Source: Streptomyces antibioticus
GTDB lineage: Bacteria; Actinomycetota; Actinomycetes; Streptomycetales; Streptomycetaceae
DNA: 64,000 nucleotides
Assembly (NCBI RefSeq): GCF_002019855.1
Contig: NZ_CM007717.1
Location: 6,271,750 to 6,335,749, forward strand
Direction: 5' to 3'
The position numbers were made by a program, and so were the translations under genes. Under the pieces are notes generated by a model. That model was not told the DNA's origin and made no database searches. It worked only from the letters and a program-made list of their open reading frames with translations. This document shows, piece by piece, positions 48,310 to 56,868 of the stretch; within the stretch, counting starts at the first letter, position 1; each line of letters starts with the position of its first letter.

Positions 48310-49422
48310 GTGTCGCTGTTCTGGCGGATCTTCGCCCTCAACGCCCTCGGCCTCGTCGTGGCCGCCGCGCTGCTGCTCGGTCCGGTCACCGTATCCACTC
48401 CGGTCCTGCCGGGGGAGGCGTTCGTCGTCCTGGCCGGTCTCGCCGTGCTCCTCGCCGTCAACGTCGTGGTGCTGCGGGTCGGGCTGGCGCCGCTCGGCCG
48501 TCTCGGGCGGGCCATGGCCGCCGCCGATCTGCTGCGACCGGGCGCCCGTGCCGTGGTCTCCGGGCCGGTGGAGACCGCCGGGCTGATCACCACCTACAAC
48601 GCCATGCTCGACCGGCTGGAGGCCGAGCGCGCCGCCAGCGCGGGACGGGCGCTGTCCGCGCAGGAACGCGAACGGCACCGGATCGCGCGCGAACTCCACG
48701 ACGAGGTCGGCCAGACCCTGACCGCCGTCCTCCTCCAGCTCAAACGGGTCGCCGACCGGGCACCGGCCGAACTGCGCGAGGAACTCGGCCAGGCCCAGGA
48801 GGCCACCCGCGCGGGGCTCGACGAGATCCGCCGGATCGCCCGCCGGCTGCGCCCCGGCGTCCTCGACGAACTCGGGCTGATCAGCGCGCTGCGGTCGCTC
48901 GCCGCCGAGTTCACCGACCACGGGCTGACCGTCCGCCCCGAGCTGCGGCCCGGCCTGCCCCCGCTGCCCCAGGAGACGGAACTCGTGCTCTACCGCGTCG
49001 CCCAGGAAGCCCTCACCAACACCGCCCGGCACTCCGGCGCCGACCACGCCGAACTCCGGCTGCGCCCCGCCGCCGACGGCGTCGAACTCCTCGTACGCGA
49101 CAACGGGCGCGGGCTGGACGGGACGACCGGGGAGGGCGCCGGGATCCGCGGGATGCGGGAGCGGGCGTTGCTGATCGGGGCGCGGTTGGTCGTGACGTCG
49201 GGGGTGGGTCAGGTGCCGGGGACCGTCGTCGGTCGTGGGCGGGGGAGTGCGGCGGGCGTCGGGGAGGCCGCGTGGCGGGGTGCCGCCGATCGTTTCGACC
49301 CCGGGCGTGCGGGGACGGAGATCCGGCTGTGGGTGTCGTCCCTGATGCCGTCCGCCGAACCGGTGACCGGCGTCCCGGACGGCGAACGGGCGGCCGCGGC
49401 CGGGTCCGGAGCGGGCCGATGA
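48310..49422 (+). CDS. NarL-type sensor histidine kinase
   Basis: The 370-residue protein has two transmembrane helices (residues 5-30 and 40-65), a HAMP-like segment, HisKA_3 with ERHRIARELHDEVGQTLTAV (phospho-His near 125) and HATPase (YRVAQEALTNTARHSGA, VRDNGRGL, GIRGMRERA). GTG 48310 follows GGAGGGAAAGGGAAC; the longer frame to 48205 is not needed. A 30-residue Gly/Arg-rich insertion near residue 305-335 interrupts the end of the ATPase domain. It overlaps the downstream regulator (ATGA). By position it corresponds to the S. coelicolor pair SCO5784/SCO5785, reported to influence the switch to secondary metabolism (from memory). Confidence 0.86.
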   Translation: MSLFWRIFALNALGLVVAAALLLGPVTVSTPVLPGEAFVVLAGLAVLLAVNVVVLRVGLAPLGRLGRAMAAADLLRPGARAVVSGPVETAGLITTYNAMLDRLEAERAASAGRALSAQERERHRIARELHDEVGQTLTAVLLQLKRVADRAPAELREELGQAQEATRAGLDEIRRIARRLRPGVLDELGLISALRSLAAEFTDHGLTVRPELRPGLPPLPQETELVLYRVAQEALTNTARHSGADHAELRLRPAADGVELLVRDNGRGLDGTTGEGAGIRGMRERALLIGARLVVTSGVGQVPGTVVGRGRGSAAGVGEAAWRGAADRFDPGRAGTEIRLWVSSLMPSAEPVTGVPDGERAAAAGSGAGR

Positions 49423-50159
49423 GCTACGGCCGCGAAGGCCACGACGGTCGCGAGGGCCACGACGGTCGCGAAGGCAGCGACGGTCGGGTCGGCCCCGACG
49501 GTCGGCCGATCCGGGTGCTGCTCGCCGACGACCACACGCTCGTCCGGCGCGGCGTGCGGCTCATCCTGGACGGCGAACCCGACCTCCAGGTGGTCGCGGA
49601 GGCCGGGGACGGGGCGGAGGCCGTCGAGAAGGCCCGCGCCGGGGACATCGACCTCGCCGTCCTCGACGTGGCCATGCCCCGGATGACCGGCATCCAGGCC
49701 GCCCGCGAACTCTCCCGGCGGCTGCCCGCCCTGCGCATCCTCATCCTCACCATGTACGACAACGAGCAGTACTTCTTCGAGGCCCTGAAGGCGGGGGCCG
49801 GCGGGTACGTGCTGAAGTCGGTCGCCGACCGGGACCTCGTGGAGGCGTGCCGGGCGGTGGTGCGCGACGAGCCGTTCATCTACCCCGGCGCCGAGCGGGC
49901 CCTGGTCCGCTCCTACCTGGACCGGCTCCACCGCGGCCACGGCCTCGACGGTCTGCCCGAGCGGCCCATCACCGAGCGCGAGGAGGAGATCCTCAAGCTG
50001 GTCGCCGAGGGGCACACCTCCCGCGAGATCGGCGCGCTGCTCCACATCAGCGCGAAGACGGTCGAACGCCATCGCGCGAATCTCCTCCAGAAACTCGGCA
50101 TGCGGGACCGCCTGGAACTCACCCGCTATGCGATTCGGGCCGGTCTGATCGATCCCTGA
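49419..50159 (+). CDS. NarL/LuxR-family response regulator
   Basis: The 246-residue protein has a receiver at about 30-150 (VLLADDHTLVRRGVRLIL, phospho-Asp in VLDVAMPRMTG, K in VLKSVADRDL) and a LuxR helix-turn-helix at about 180-240 (ITEREEEILKLVAEGHTSRE, SAKTVERHRANLLQKLGM). The first 28 residues are an REGHDG-like hexapeptide repeat encoded by an 18-bp tandem repeat. It is coupled to the kinase by ATGA. Confidence 0.9.
   Translation: MSYGREGHDGREGHDGREGSDGRVGPDGRPIRVLLADDHTLVRRGVRLILDGEPDLQVVAEAGDGAEAVEKARAGDIDLAVLDVAMPRMTGIQAARELSRRLPALRILILTMYDNEQYFFEALKAGAGGYVLKSVADRDLVEACRAVVRDEPFIYPGAERALVRSYLDRLHRGHGLDGLPERPITEREEEILKLVAEGHTSREIGALLHISAKTVERHRANLLQKLGMRDRLELTRYAIRAGLIDP
49431..49502 (+). 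repeat. 18-bp repeat, four copies, in the response regulator N-terminus
   Basis: Units at 49431, 49449, 49467 and 49485 follow CGCGA(A/G)GGC(C/A)(A/G)CGACGGT; the last is diverged. In frame they encode REGHDG, REGHDG, REGSDG and RVGPDG. The run gives a hydrophilic extension ahead of the receiver. Confidence 0.85.
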
Positions 50160-50303
50160 AGATCGATCCCTGAAGGGGCGGGGGCGCGGCCTGCGGTGGA
50201 TCCGGTCGCCGGTCGCGCCTCGCATACTGTTCCGGTCGGCCTGTCCCGGTCGACGACCGGGAGGTCCCGGCATCCGTCCGCCCTCGAACCCGGAGGTCGC
50301 AGC

Positions 50304-51482
50304 ATGAGGATCTCGCAGCGCGCCCAGGCCGTCGCGCCGTTCTACGCCATGGAGTTCGGCAAGCACGCCGCCGCCCTCCAGGCCCAGGGCCACCACGTCG
50401 TCAAGCTCAGCCTGGGGGAGCCGGACTTCGGCGCGCCCCCGGCCGTCGTGGCAGCGATGCGTGACGTGATGGACGGCGGTACGTCCCTGGCGTACACGGC
50501 CGCCCTCGGCCTGCCCGCGCTGCGGGAAGCCATCGCGGGCTTCTACCGGGACCGGCACGACGTCGACGTGGACCCGGCCCGGGTCGTCGTCACCGCCGGT
50601 GCCTCGGCGGCGCTCGTCCTGGCGACCGCCGCGCTCGTCGACCCGGGTGACGAGGTGCTCATCGCCGACCCGTCGTACCCCTGCAACCGGCAGATCGTCG
50701 AGAGCTTCGGCGCGCGTGTCGGTCTCGTCCCCACCACGGCCGAGACCCGTTACCAACTGGACGCGGCGACCGTACGCGCGCACTGGACGGAGCGGACCCG
50801 TGGGGTCATGGTCGCCACCCCGTCGAACCCCACCGGCACCTCCGTCCCCACCTCCGAACTCGCCGCGATCTGCGATCTCGCCCGCGAGCACGACGCCTGG
50901 CGCCTCGTCGACGAGATCTACGTGGACCTCGCCGACCACGACGAGCGGGGCCGCCCGCCGCGCAGCGCGCTGTCCCTCGACCCCGGCGCCGTCGTCATCA
51001 ACAGCTTCTCGAAGTACTTCGGGATGACCGGCTGGCGGCTCGGCTGGTGCGTGGTCCCCGAACCCCTCGTACCGGCGCTGGAACGCCTGGCCCAGAACTA
51101 CTTCCTCTGCGCCTCCGCCCCCGCCCAGCACGCCGCGCTGGCCTGCTTCACCCCCGAGTCCCTCGCAGTCTGCGAGGCCCGCCGCACGGAGTTCGGCGAG
51201 CGCCGCGCGCTGGTCCTCGACGGCCTGGAGCGGATCGGGCTGCCGGTCCCCGTCCCGCCCGACGGCGCGTTCTACGTCTACTTCGACGTCAGCGGCACCG
51301 GCCTCACGTCCTGGCAGTTCTGCGAACGCGCCCTCCAGGAGGCCCACGTGGCCCTCACCCCGGGCCGCGACTTCGGCAGCCACACCGCCGAGACCCACGT
51401 ACGCCTGTCCTACGCCGCCTCGGCCGACGAACTCCGCGAGGGAGTCGCCCGCCTGGGCAAGTTCGTCTCCTCGCTCGGATAG
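50304..51482 (+). CDS. PLP-dependent aminotransferase, class I/II
   Basis: The 392-residue fold-type I aminotransferase has LGEPDFGAPPAVVAAM, AYTAALGLPALREAIAGFY, substrate-binding TPSNPTGTSVP, VDEIYVDL, Schiff-base lysine in NSFSKYFGMTGWRLGW (about K237), and Arg in HVRLSYAAS. Similar proteins act on aromatic, aspartate or branched-chain amino acids; the exact substrate cannot be read. ATG 50304 has CGGAGGT upstream. It stands 145 bp after the response regulator and may be separately transcribed. Confidence 0.88.
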   Translation: MRISQRAQAVAPFYAMEFGKHAAALQAQGHHVVKLSLGEPDFGAPPAVVAAMRDVMDGGTSLAYTAALGLPALREAIAGFYRDRHDVDVDPARVVVTAGASAALVLATAALVDPGDEVLIADPSYPCNRQIVESFGARVGLVPTTAETRYQLDAATVRAHWTERTRGVMVATPSNPTGTSVPTSELAAICDLAREHDAWRLVDEIYVDLADHDERGRPPRSALSLDPGAVVINSFSKYFGMTGWRLGWCVVPEPLVPALERLAQNYFLCASAPAQHAALACFTPESLAVCEARRTEFGERRALVLDGLERIGLPVPVPPDGAFYVYFDVSGTGLTSWQFCERALQEAHVALTPGRDFGSHTAETHVRLSYAASADELREGVARLGKFVSSLG

Positions 51483-51530
51483 CAGCGGCCGTTCCTCGGG
51501 GCTCTCAGCCGCCTTGCCCCGGCGTCCCCC

Positions 51531-52127
51531 TCACCCACCCCGCACCGCTGCCCCATCCAGCAGCGGCCCCAGCTCCCGGGCCACCGTCGTCAGCGGGCGG
51601 ATGTCCCGCTCGGCGCGGGACATCAGGATCGCGCCCTCCAAGGCGCTGATCATCAGGGTGGCCAGCGCGCCGGAGCGCTCGACCGGGACTCCCATGTCTT
51701 CCAGGGCCCCGGCCACGGCCCCGCTCCAGCCCGCGAACGCCGACGCCGCCGCCTCGCGGGTGGAGGCGGCCGACTCCGCGCGGTCCACCGTGGCGGCCGC
51801 CACCGGGCAGCCGCCGGCGAACCCGGCCGACTCGTACTCGTCGGTCCACTGCCGGACCATCGCCGCGAACAGGCCGCTCGGCGTCGGCTCCGGAAGCGCC
51901 GCTACGAAGCGGGCGACGCGGTTGCCCGCGTAGCGGCCGGCCCAGCTCACCGCCTCGTTGACCAGTTGTTCCTTGCCGCCGGGGAAGTAGTGCTGGAGCG
52001 ATCCGCGCGGCGCCCCCGCGTGCTCGGCGACCTCCCGCATCCCCGTCGAGGCGACCCCGTCGCGCCGGATGAGCTGGGCCGCGCTGAAGACCATCCGCTC
52101 CCGTGGGCCCCGTTCGGACACCGCCAT
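51531..52127 (-). CDS. TetR-family repressor
   Basis: The 198-residue protein has an N-terminal TetR helix-turn-helix (residues 10-55: MVFSAAQLIRRDGVASTGM, EVAEHAGAPRGSLQHYFPGG, KEQLVNEAV) and a helical ligand domain of the LmrA/YxaF type (C-terminal TetR_C with GFAGGCPVAA). ATG 52127 follows GGGAGGTCGGG. It is divergent from the dehydrogenase-PP2C pair. Two identical-core palindromes in the 113-bp intergenic space suggest that it represses both itself and the dehydrogenase. Confidence 0.9.
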   Translation of the reverse strand: MAVSERGPRERMVFSAAQLIRRDGVASTGMREVAEHAGAPRGSLQHYFPGGKEQLVNEAVSWAGRYAGNRVARFVAALPEPTPSGLFAAMVRQWTDEYESAGFAGGCPVAAATVDRAESAASTREAAASAFAGWSGAVAGALEDMGVPVERSGALATLMISALEGAILMSRAERDIRPLTTVARELGPLLDGAAVRGG

Positions 52128-52167
52128 CCCGACCTCCCGGTTCGTCGCCCCACAGCCTCCCGACACC

Positions 52168-52185
52168 CTATGACCGCCGTCATAG
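52168..52185. promoter_or_regulatory. TetR operator 1: CTATGAC-N4-GTCATAG
   Basis: A perfect 7-bp inverted repeat with a 4-bp spacer (CTATGACCGCCGTCATAG) lies 41 bp upstream of the repressor ATG. It is identical in its arms to the second operator 27 bp away. Confidence 0.75.
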
Positions 52186-52194
52186 CAGGGGCTA

Positions 52195-52212
52195 CTATGA
52201 CCACTGTCATAG
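52195..52212. promoter_or_regulatory. TetR operator 2: CTATGAC-N4-GTCATAG
   Basis: CTATGACCACTGTCATAG has the same arms as operator 1 and lies 29 bp upstream of the dehydrogenase ATG. The centre-to-centre distance of the two sites is 27 bp, about 2.5 helical turns, so bound dimers would lie on roughly opposite faces. Confidence 0.75.
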
Positions 52213-52240
52213 TCGAGCGTCCCGCACCGGAGGGTCAGTC

Positions 52241-53155
52241 ATGTGTGACCGCCTTGGCTTCATCGGCCTCGGTGTCATGGGCCGGCCCATGGCGCTCAAC
52301 CTCGCCCGCGCCGGAACCCCCCTCGTCGTCTGGAACCGCACCCCGGCCCGCACCGCACCCCTGCGCGAGGCAGGCGCCGAGGTCGTGGCCGACCCCGCCG
52401 AAGTGTTCGCGCGGGCGAGGACGGTGTTCCTGATGCTGGCCGACGAGACCGCCGTAGACGCTGTCCTGGCGCGCGGCACCCCCGACTTCGCCCCGCGTGT
52501 CACCGGACGCACCGTCGTCCACATGGGCACCACCGCCCCCGCGTACTCGGCGGGTCTGCGGGACGACGTCCGGGCGGCCGGCGGACGGTACGTCGAGGCG
52601 CCGGTCTCCGGGTCCCGGACCCCCGCCGAACAGGGCGAACTCGTGGCGATGCTGGCGGGCGACGACGACGCCCTCGCGGCGGTGCGGCCCCTGCTGGCCC
52701 CGATGTGCCGCGAGACGTTCGACTGCGGTGCCGTACCGGGCGCCCTGCTGATGAAGTTCTCGGTGAACCTGTTCCTGATCACCCTGGTCACCGGGCTGAC
52801 CGAGGCGTTCCACTTCGCCGACCGGCACGGACTCGACCAGAGCTTGCTCCGGGACGTCCTGGACGCCGGACCGATGGCCAGTGCCGTCTCCCGGGTGAAG
52901 GCCCCCAAGCTGCTGGCCCGCGACTTCGCCGTCCAGGCGGCGGCCGCGGACGTCCTGAAGAACAACCGGCTGATCGCCGAGGCCGCCCGCGCCGCCGGCC
53001 TCGCCTCACCCCTCCTCGACGTCTGCCACACCCTCTACGGAGAGACCGTCGACCAGGGCTACGGCGGCGAGGACATGGTCGCCGTCCTGCGCGCCCTGGA
53101 GGCCCGCACCGCCGAGGCCGACGCCCCCGATGTCACCGAATCCACCTACCCTTGA
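52241..53155 (+). CDS. NAD-dependent beta-hydroxyacid dehydrogenase (3-HIBDH family)
   Basis: The 304-residue protein has Rossmann motif GFIGLGVMGRPMALNLARAG (residues 6-25), VVWNRTPAR, the substrate-binding VEAPVSGSRTPAEQGELVAM and the catalytic lysine region LLMKFSVNLFLI (K near 171), as in 3-hydroxyisobutyrate, tartronate-semialdehyde and glyoxylate/succinic semialdehyde reductases. The substrate is unknown. ATG 52241 follows GGAGGGTC. Its expression is probably under the TetR repressor. The PP2C gene follows after 3 nt, so the two share a transcript. Confidence 0.88.
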   Translation: MCDRLGFIGLGVMGRPMALNLARAGTPLVVWNRTPARTAPLREAGAEVVADPAEVFARARTVFLMLADETAVDAVLARGTPDFAPRVTGRTVVHMGTTAPAYSAGLRDDVRAAGGRYVEAPVSGSRTPAEQGELVAMLAGDDDALAAVRPLLAPMCRETFDCGAVPGALLMKFSVNLFLITLVTGLTEAFHFADRHGLDQSLLRDVLDAGPMASAVSRVKAPKLLARDFAVQAAAADVLKNNRLIAEAARAAGLASPLLDVCHTLYGETVDQGYGGEDMVAVLRALEARTAEADAPDVTESTYP

Positions 53156-53158
53156 GTC

Positions 53159-53944
53159 ATGCCGCATGTCGCCGTGACAGCGCTGAGCCACCCCGGACTG
53201 CTCCGGGACCGGAACGAGGACAGCCTCGTCGCCGGACCGTGGACCCTGTGCGCGACGGTGACCGAGAACCCCCAGACACTGGTGTTCCCGCTCGGCTCAC
53301 CCCTGGTCGTGGCCGTCGCCGACGGGCTCGGCGGGCATCCCCGCGGTGACGTGGCCAGCGGACTGGTGGTCCGCCGGCTCGCGTCCGTGGGCCCCGTCCT
53401 GACCGACGAGAGCACCGTCCGCGACACCCTCGACACCTGCAACCGCGCCGTGTACCAGGCGGCCGGCGGTGACGCGGGCGGCGACCTCGCCGGCATGGGG
53501 ACCACGGTCGCCGGAGTCGTCGTACGCGCGGACGACCTGCTCGTCTTCAACGTGGGCGACAGCCGGGTCCTCGCCGTCCGCGACGACGGACTGCGCCAGG
53601 TCAGCGTCGACGACAGCCCGCCGCTCGCCCCCGGGCAGCGCACGACGTCCGTGGTCACCCAGTGCCTCGGCGGCAGCCCCGACTTCCGTCCCGTCCAGGC
53701 CCACGTGACGGCCTTCCCCCTGGCCCACGGCGACCGCTACCTCGTCTGCAGCGACGGACTGACCGACCCCGTCCCGCCGGACACGATCGAGGAGGTGCTG
53801 CGCGAGTACGACGACGCGCGTGCCGCCTTCGAACTGTGGAAGGCGGCGATGGCCGAGGGCGGCCCGGACAACATCACGCTGGCCCTGCTGCGGATCTCGG
53901 ACGACGCGGAGGACGCGGAGCGCTCGCGAGCCCCGGCGGAATGA
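53159..53944 (+). CDS. PP2C-family serine/threonine phosphatase
   Basis: The 261-residue protein has a single PP2C/PPM domain: GLLRDRNEDSLVAG (motif 1, metal Asp), VVAVADGLGGHPRGDVAS, GMGTTVAGVVV, LLVFNVGDSRVLAVRDDGL, DRYLVCSDGLTD and GGPDNITLALL. No transmembrane segment is visible. A similar stand-alone PstP-like phosphatase is common in Streptomyces. It starts 3 nt after the dehydrogenase stop and is therefore likely cotranscribed and TetR-controlled. Confidence 0.87.
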   Translation: MPHVAVTALSHPGLLRDRNEDSLVAGPWTLCATVTENPQTLVFPLGSPLVVAVADGLGGHPRGDVASGLVVRRLASVGPVLTDESTVRDTLDTCNRAVYQAAGGDAGGDLAGMGTTVAGVVVRADDLLVFNVGDSRVLAVRDDGLRQVSVDDSPPLAPGQRTTSVVTQCLGGSPDFRPVQAHVTAFPLAHGDRYLVCSDGLTDPVPPDTIEEVLREYDDARAAFELWKAAMAEGGPDNITLALLRISDDAEDAERSRAPAE

Positions 53945-54009
53945 GGCGGGGCCGGGGCCGCCGTACCCGCCCGGCCGGGACCCCCGTGGCGAGCGCCTAC
54001 CCTTGATGC

Positions 54010-55536
54010 ATGACCAGCAGCAGCGACCGGAGCCTCGCAGTGGACGTTCAAGCACCCAAGAGCTATGAAATCCGCACCTATGGGTGCCAGATGAACGTCC
54101 ACGACTCCGAGCGGTTGTCCGGACTGCTGGAGGACGCCGGATACGTACGCGCCCCCGAGGGCTCCGACGGCGACGCGGACGTCGTCGTCTTCAACACCTG
54201 CGCGGTCCGTGAGAACGCCGACAACCGCCTCTACGGCAACCTCGGCCGCCTCGCTCCCCGCAAGGCGTCCCGCCCGGGCATGCAGATCGCGGTCGGCGGC
54301 TGCCTCGCCCAGAAGGACCGCGACACCATCGTGAAGAAGGCGCCCTGGGTGGACGTCGTCTTCGGCACCCACAACATCGGCAAGCTCCCGGTGCTGCTGG
54401 AACGCGCGCGCGTGCAGGAAGAGGCGCAGGTCGAGATCGCCGAGTCGCTGGAGGCGTTCCCCTCCACGCTGCCCACCCGCCGCGAGAGCGCCTACGCGGC
54501 GTGGGTGTCGATCTCCGTCGGCTGCAACAACACCTGCACCTTCTGTATCGTCCCGGCGCTGCGCGGCAAGGAGAAGGACCGCCGCACCGGCGACATCCTC
54601 GCCGAGATCGAGGCCCTGGTCGGCGAGGGCGTCTCCGAGATCACCCTGCTCGGCCAGAACGTCAACGCGTACGGCTCCGACATCGGCGACCGCGAGGCGT
54701 TCAGCAAGCTGCTGCGCGCCTGCGGGACGATCGAGGGCCTGGAGCGGGTCCGCTTCACCTCCCCGCACCCGCGCGACTTCACGGACGACGTCATCGCCGC
54801 GATGGCCGAGACGCCGAACGTGATGCCGCAGCTCCACATGCCGCTCCAGTCCGGCTCCGACCCGGTCCTGAAGGCGATGCGCCGCTCCTACCGCCAGGAG
54901 CGGTACCTCGGGATCATCGAGAAGGTCCGCGCCGCCATCCCGCACGCCGCGATCACCACCGACATCATCGTCGGCTTCCCCGGCGAGACCGAGGAGGACT
55001 TCGAGCAGACCCTGCACGTCGTCCGGGAGGCCCGTTTCGCGCAGGCGTTCACCTTCCAGTACTCCAAGCGGCCCGGCACCCCGGCCGCGACCATGGAGAA
55101 CCAGATCCCCAAGGAGGTCGTCCAGGCGCGCTACGAGCGTCTCGTCGCCCTCCAGGAGGAGATCTCCTGGGAGGAGAACAAGAAGCAGGTCGGCCGCACC
55201 CTGGAGCTGATGGTCGCCGAGGGCGAGGGCCGCAAGGACGGCGCCACGCACCGCCTCTCCGGCCGCGCGCCCGACAACCGCCTGGTCCACTTCACCAAGC
55301 CGGACCAGGAGGTCCGCCCCGGTGACGTCGTGACCGTCGAGATCACCTACGCCGCCCCGCACCACCTCCTCGCCGAGGGCGCCGTCCTCGGTGTGCGCCG
55401 CACGCGCGCGGGCGACGCCTGGGAGAAGCGCACCGCCGAGAAGGCCGCCCAGCCGGCCGGCGTCATGCTCGGCCTGCCGAAGATCGGCGCCCCGGCACCG
55501 CTGCCGGCCGTGGCGAGCGGCTGCGGCTGCGACTGA
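54010..55536 (+). CDS. miaB: tRNA-2-methylthio-N6-dimethylallyladenosine synthase MiaB
   Basis: The 508-residue radical-SAM methylthiotransferase acts on i6A37 of tRNAs. The N-terminal UPF0004 domain has cluster cysteines (TYGCQMNVHDSE, NTCAVRENAD, GGCLAQKD). The SAM motif is CNNTCTFC with the SVGCNNTCTFCIVPALRGKE context, followed by the TRAM domain (RTLELMVAEGEGRKDG...). YGCQMN versus LGCARN separates it from RimO. The substrate adenosine is made by MiaA, encoded 1.9 kb downstream. The last residues are SGCGCD, an unusual double-Cys tail whose coding sequence is echoed by repeats downstream. Confidence 0.97.
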   Translation: MTSSSDRSLAVDVQAPKSYEIRTYGCQMNVHDSERLSGLLEDAGYVRAPEGSDGDADVVVFNTCAVRENADNRLYGNLGRLAPRKASRPGMQIAVGGCLAQKDRDTIVKKAPWVDVVFGTHNIGKLPVLLERARVQEEAQVEIAESLEAFPSTLPTRRESAYAAWVSISVGCNNTCTFCIVPALRGKEKDRRTGDILAEIEALVGEGVSEITLLGQNVNAYGSDIGDREAFSKLLRACGTIEGLERVRFTSPHPRDFTDDVIAAMAETPNVMPQLHMPLQSGSDPVLKAMRRSYRQERYLGIIEKVRAAIPHAAITTDIIVGFPGETEEDFEQTLHVVREARFAQAFTFQYSKRPGTPAATMENQIPKEVVQARYERLVALQEEISWEENKKQVGRTLELMVAEGEGRKDGATHRLSGRAPDNRLVHFTKPDQEVRPGDVVTVEITYAAPHHLLAEGAVLGVRRTRAGDAWEKRTAEKAAQPAGVMLGLPKIGAPAPLPAVASGCGCD

Positions 55537-55723
55537 CGCGGGTGGGGCGAGCGGCTGCGACGGACGCGCGCGCGTGGTGAGGGGGACGACCGATCCCGCG
55601 ACGCTCGGGCCTCCCAGGTGACTGACGCGCGCGCGTGGTGACGGGCTCCGGTCCGGCGCGCGCTCGGCGAAAGGGCGCGACGGGCGCTCCCGTGGCGAGC
55701 GGCTGCGACTGACGCGCGCGTGG
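55510..55723. repeat. Dispersed direct repeats copying the miaB 3' end
   Basis: A segment of about 30 bp with core GCGAGCGGCTGCGACTGACG occurs at the miaB end (55510-55541) and again, imperfectly, at about 55545-55580 and 55692-55723. A shorter copy, GACTGACGCGCGCGCGTGGTGA, lies at 55620-55641. The spacing is irregular, and the 257-bp gap to the next gene otherwise has no gene. The copies include the miaB stop codon. Confidence 0.65.
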
Positions 55724-55793
55724 ACGCGGCGGCGCGGCGCCGCTGGGCCGGGACGTGACGGTGGGCCGCCCACCTGGGGTTACCCTGCCGCAC

Positions 55794-56510
55794 ATGCTTG
55801 TCGCCGCCGCAGTCTGCCCCTGTCCGCCGCTCCTCGTGCCCGAGGTCGCCGCGGGTGCCGCACCCGAACTGGACGCGGCGCGCGCCGCGTGTTCCGACGC
55901 GCTGGCCGTGCTGGCGGCCTCCCGTCCGGACCTGCTCGTGGTCGTCGGCCCCGCCGACGAGGCCGGGAGCGGCGCCCGCGCGGAGGGCACGAGGGGCTCG
56001 TTCCGCGGCTTCGGCGTCGACCTCGGCGTGACCCTGGGCCGTGCGGACGCGGACAGCCCCGCGGGCCCCGCACTGCCGCCCTCCCTGGCCGTCGCCGCCT
56101 GGCTGCTGGAGCGGACCGGGTGGGCGGACGCGCCGATCGAGGCGCTCGGTGTGCCGGAGACGCTCACGGCGGAGGCGTGCGCCGAGGCCGGACGGGAGAT
56201 CGGCGCGCGTGCGGATCGGGTCGCGCTGCTGGTGATGGGCGACGCCAGCGCCTGCCGGACCCTGAAGGCACCCGGCTACCTCGACGAGCGCGCCGCACCC
56301 TTCGACGCGGCGGTCGCCCGCGTGCTGGGCACCGCCGACCTCGCGGCGCTGCGGGACCTGGACACCGGCCTCGCCCGCGAACTCCAGGTCTCGGGCCGCG
56401 CCTCCTGGCAGGTGCTCGCGGGCGCCGCGGAGCCCGCCGGCCTGACCGGCACCCTGCTCTACGAGGACGCCCCGTACGGCGTCGGATACGTGGTCACGGC
56501 CTGGTCGTAG
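55794..56510 (+). CDS. LigB-like class III extradiol dioxygenase-superfamily protein
   Basis: The 238-residue protein starts MLVAAAVCPCPPLLVPEVA, characteristic of the actinobacterial protein found between miaB and miaA (Rv2728c-like). It shows LLVVVGPADEAG, RVALLVMGDASACR, AAPFDAAVARVLGTAD and SWQVLAGAAEPAGLTGTLLYE, with general similarity to the LigB fold. The canonical His/Glu metal ligands of extradiol dioxygenases are not clearly all present, so enzymatic activity is doubtful. It is cotranscribed with or read from a separate promoter in the 257-bp gap after miaB. Confidence 0.75.
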   Translation: MLVAAAVCPCPPLLVPEVAAGAAPELDAARAACSDALAVLAASRPDLLVVVGPADEAGSGARAEGTRGSFRGFGVDLGVTLGRADADSPAGPALPPSLAVAAWLLERTGWADAPIEALGVPETLTAEACAEAGREIGARADRVALLVMGDASACRTLKAPGYLDERAAPFDAAVARVLGTADLAALRDLDTGLARELQVSGRASWQVLAGAAEPAGLTGTLLYEDAPYGVGYVVTAWS

Positions 56511-56518
56511 CGCGCCAC

Positions 56519-56551
56519 GGCGACCGCACCGCCGTACGGGGCGCGGTCGCC
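56519..56551. terminator. Bidirectional terminator hairpin
   Basis: A perfect 9-bp stem GGCGACCGC / GCGGTCGCC with a 15-nt loop lies in the 60-bp space between the convergent LigB-like gene and the small antitoxin-like gene. There is no T tract. Confidence 0.7.
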
Positions 56552-56570
56552 GACGCGGGGGCGGGCGCGG

Positions 56571-56843
56571 TCAGGACGCCGGCGGCGGGGACTTCGGCGG
56601 GGTGAACGTGTCGCCGCCACCCGCCCCGGGCCCTTCCTTGTGCGCGATCCGGTCCATGGCACCCTTCGCCTTGTCGGTGCCGGTGTGGATCTTGCCGCTG
56701 TACTTGCCCTTGGTCTTCTCGTCGACGACCTTGGCGGCCTTGTCGATGCCGTGATGGACCTTGTCCCCGTGCTGATGCGCGAGGTCAGAGACCTTGTCCT
56801 TGGCCGGCGCCAGCTTGGCCTTGAGATTGTCCAAAAGACCCAT
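56571..56843 (-). CDS. MT0933/Rv0909-like small protein (annotated antitoxin family)
   Basis: The 90-residue basic/acidic helical protein starts MGLLDNLKAKLAPAKDKVSD and contains KVHHGIDKAAKVVDEKTKGK and a Gly/Pro-rich tail. This matches the MT0933-type 'antitoxin' family (PF14013) by pattern. No toxin gene is adjacent: the gene before it encodes another small charged protein. The amphipathic helices and Lys content recall stress-related or membrane/DNA-surface proteins, so the antitoxin label is unproven. Confidence 0.75.
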   Translation of the reverse strand: MGLLDNLKAKLAPAKDKVSDLAHQHGDKVHHGIDKAAKVVDEKTKGKYSGKIHTGTDKAKGAMDRIAHKEGPGAGGGDTFTPPKSPPPAS

Positions 56844-56868
56844 GGGTCACCTTCCCTCGTGAGTGCTG

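Noticed and set aside
54010..55536. Possibility that this is a second RimO
   Set aside because: TYGCQMNVHDSE and GCNNTCTFCIVP are MiaB-type signatures, and a RimO-type gene with LGCARN is already present at 15703.
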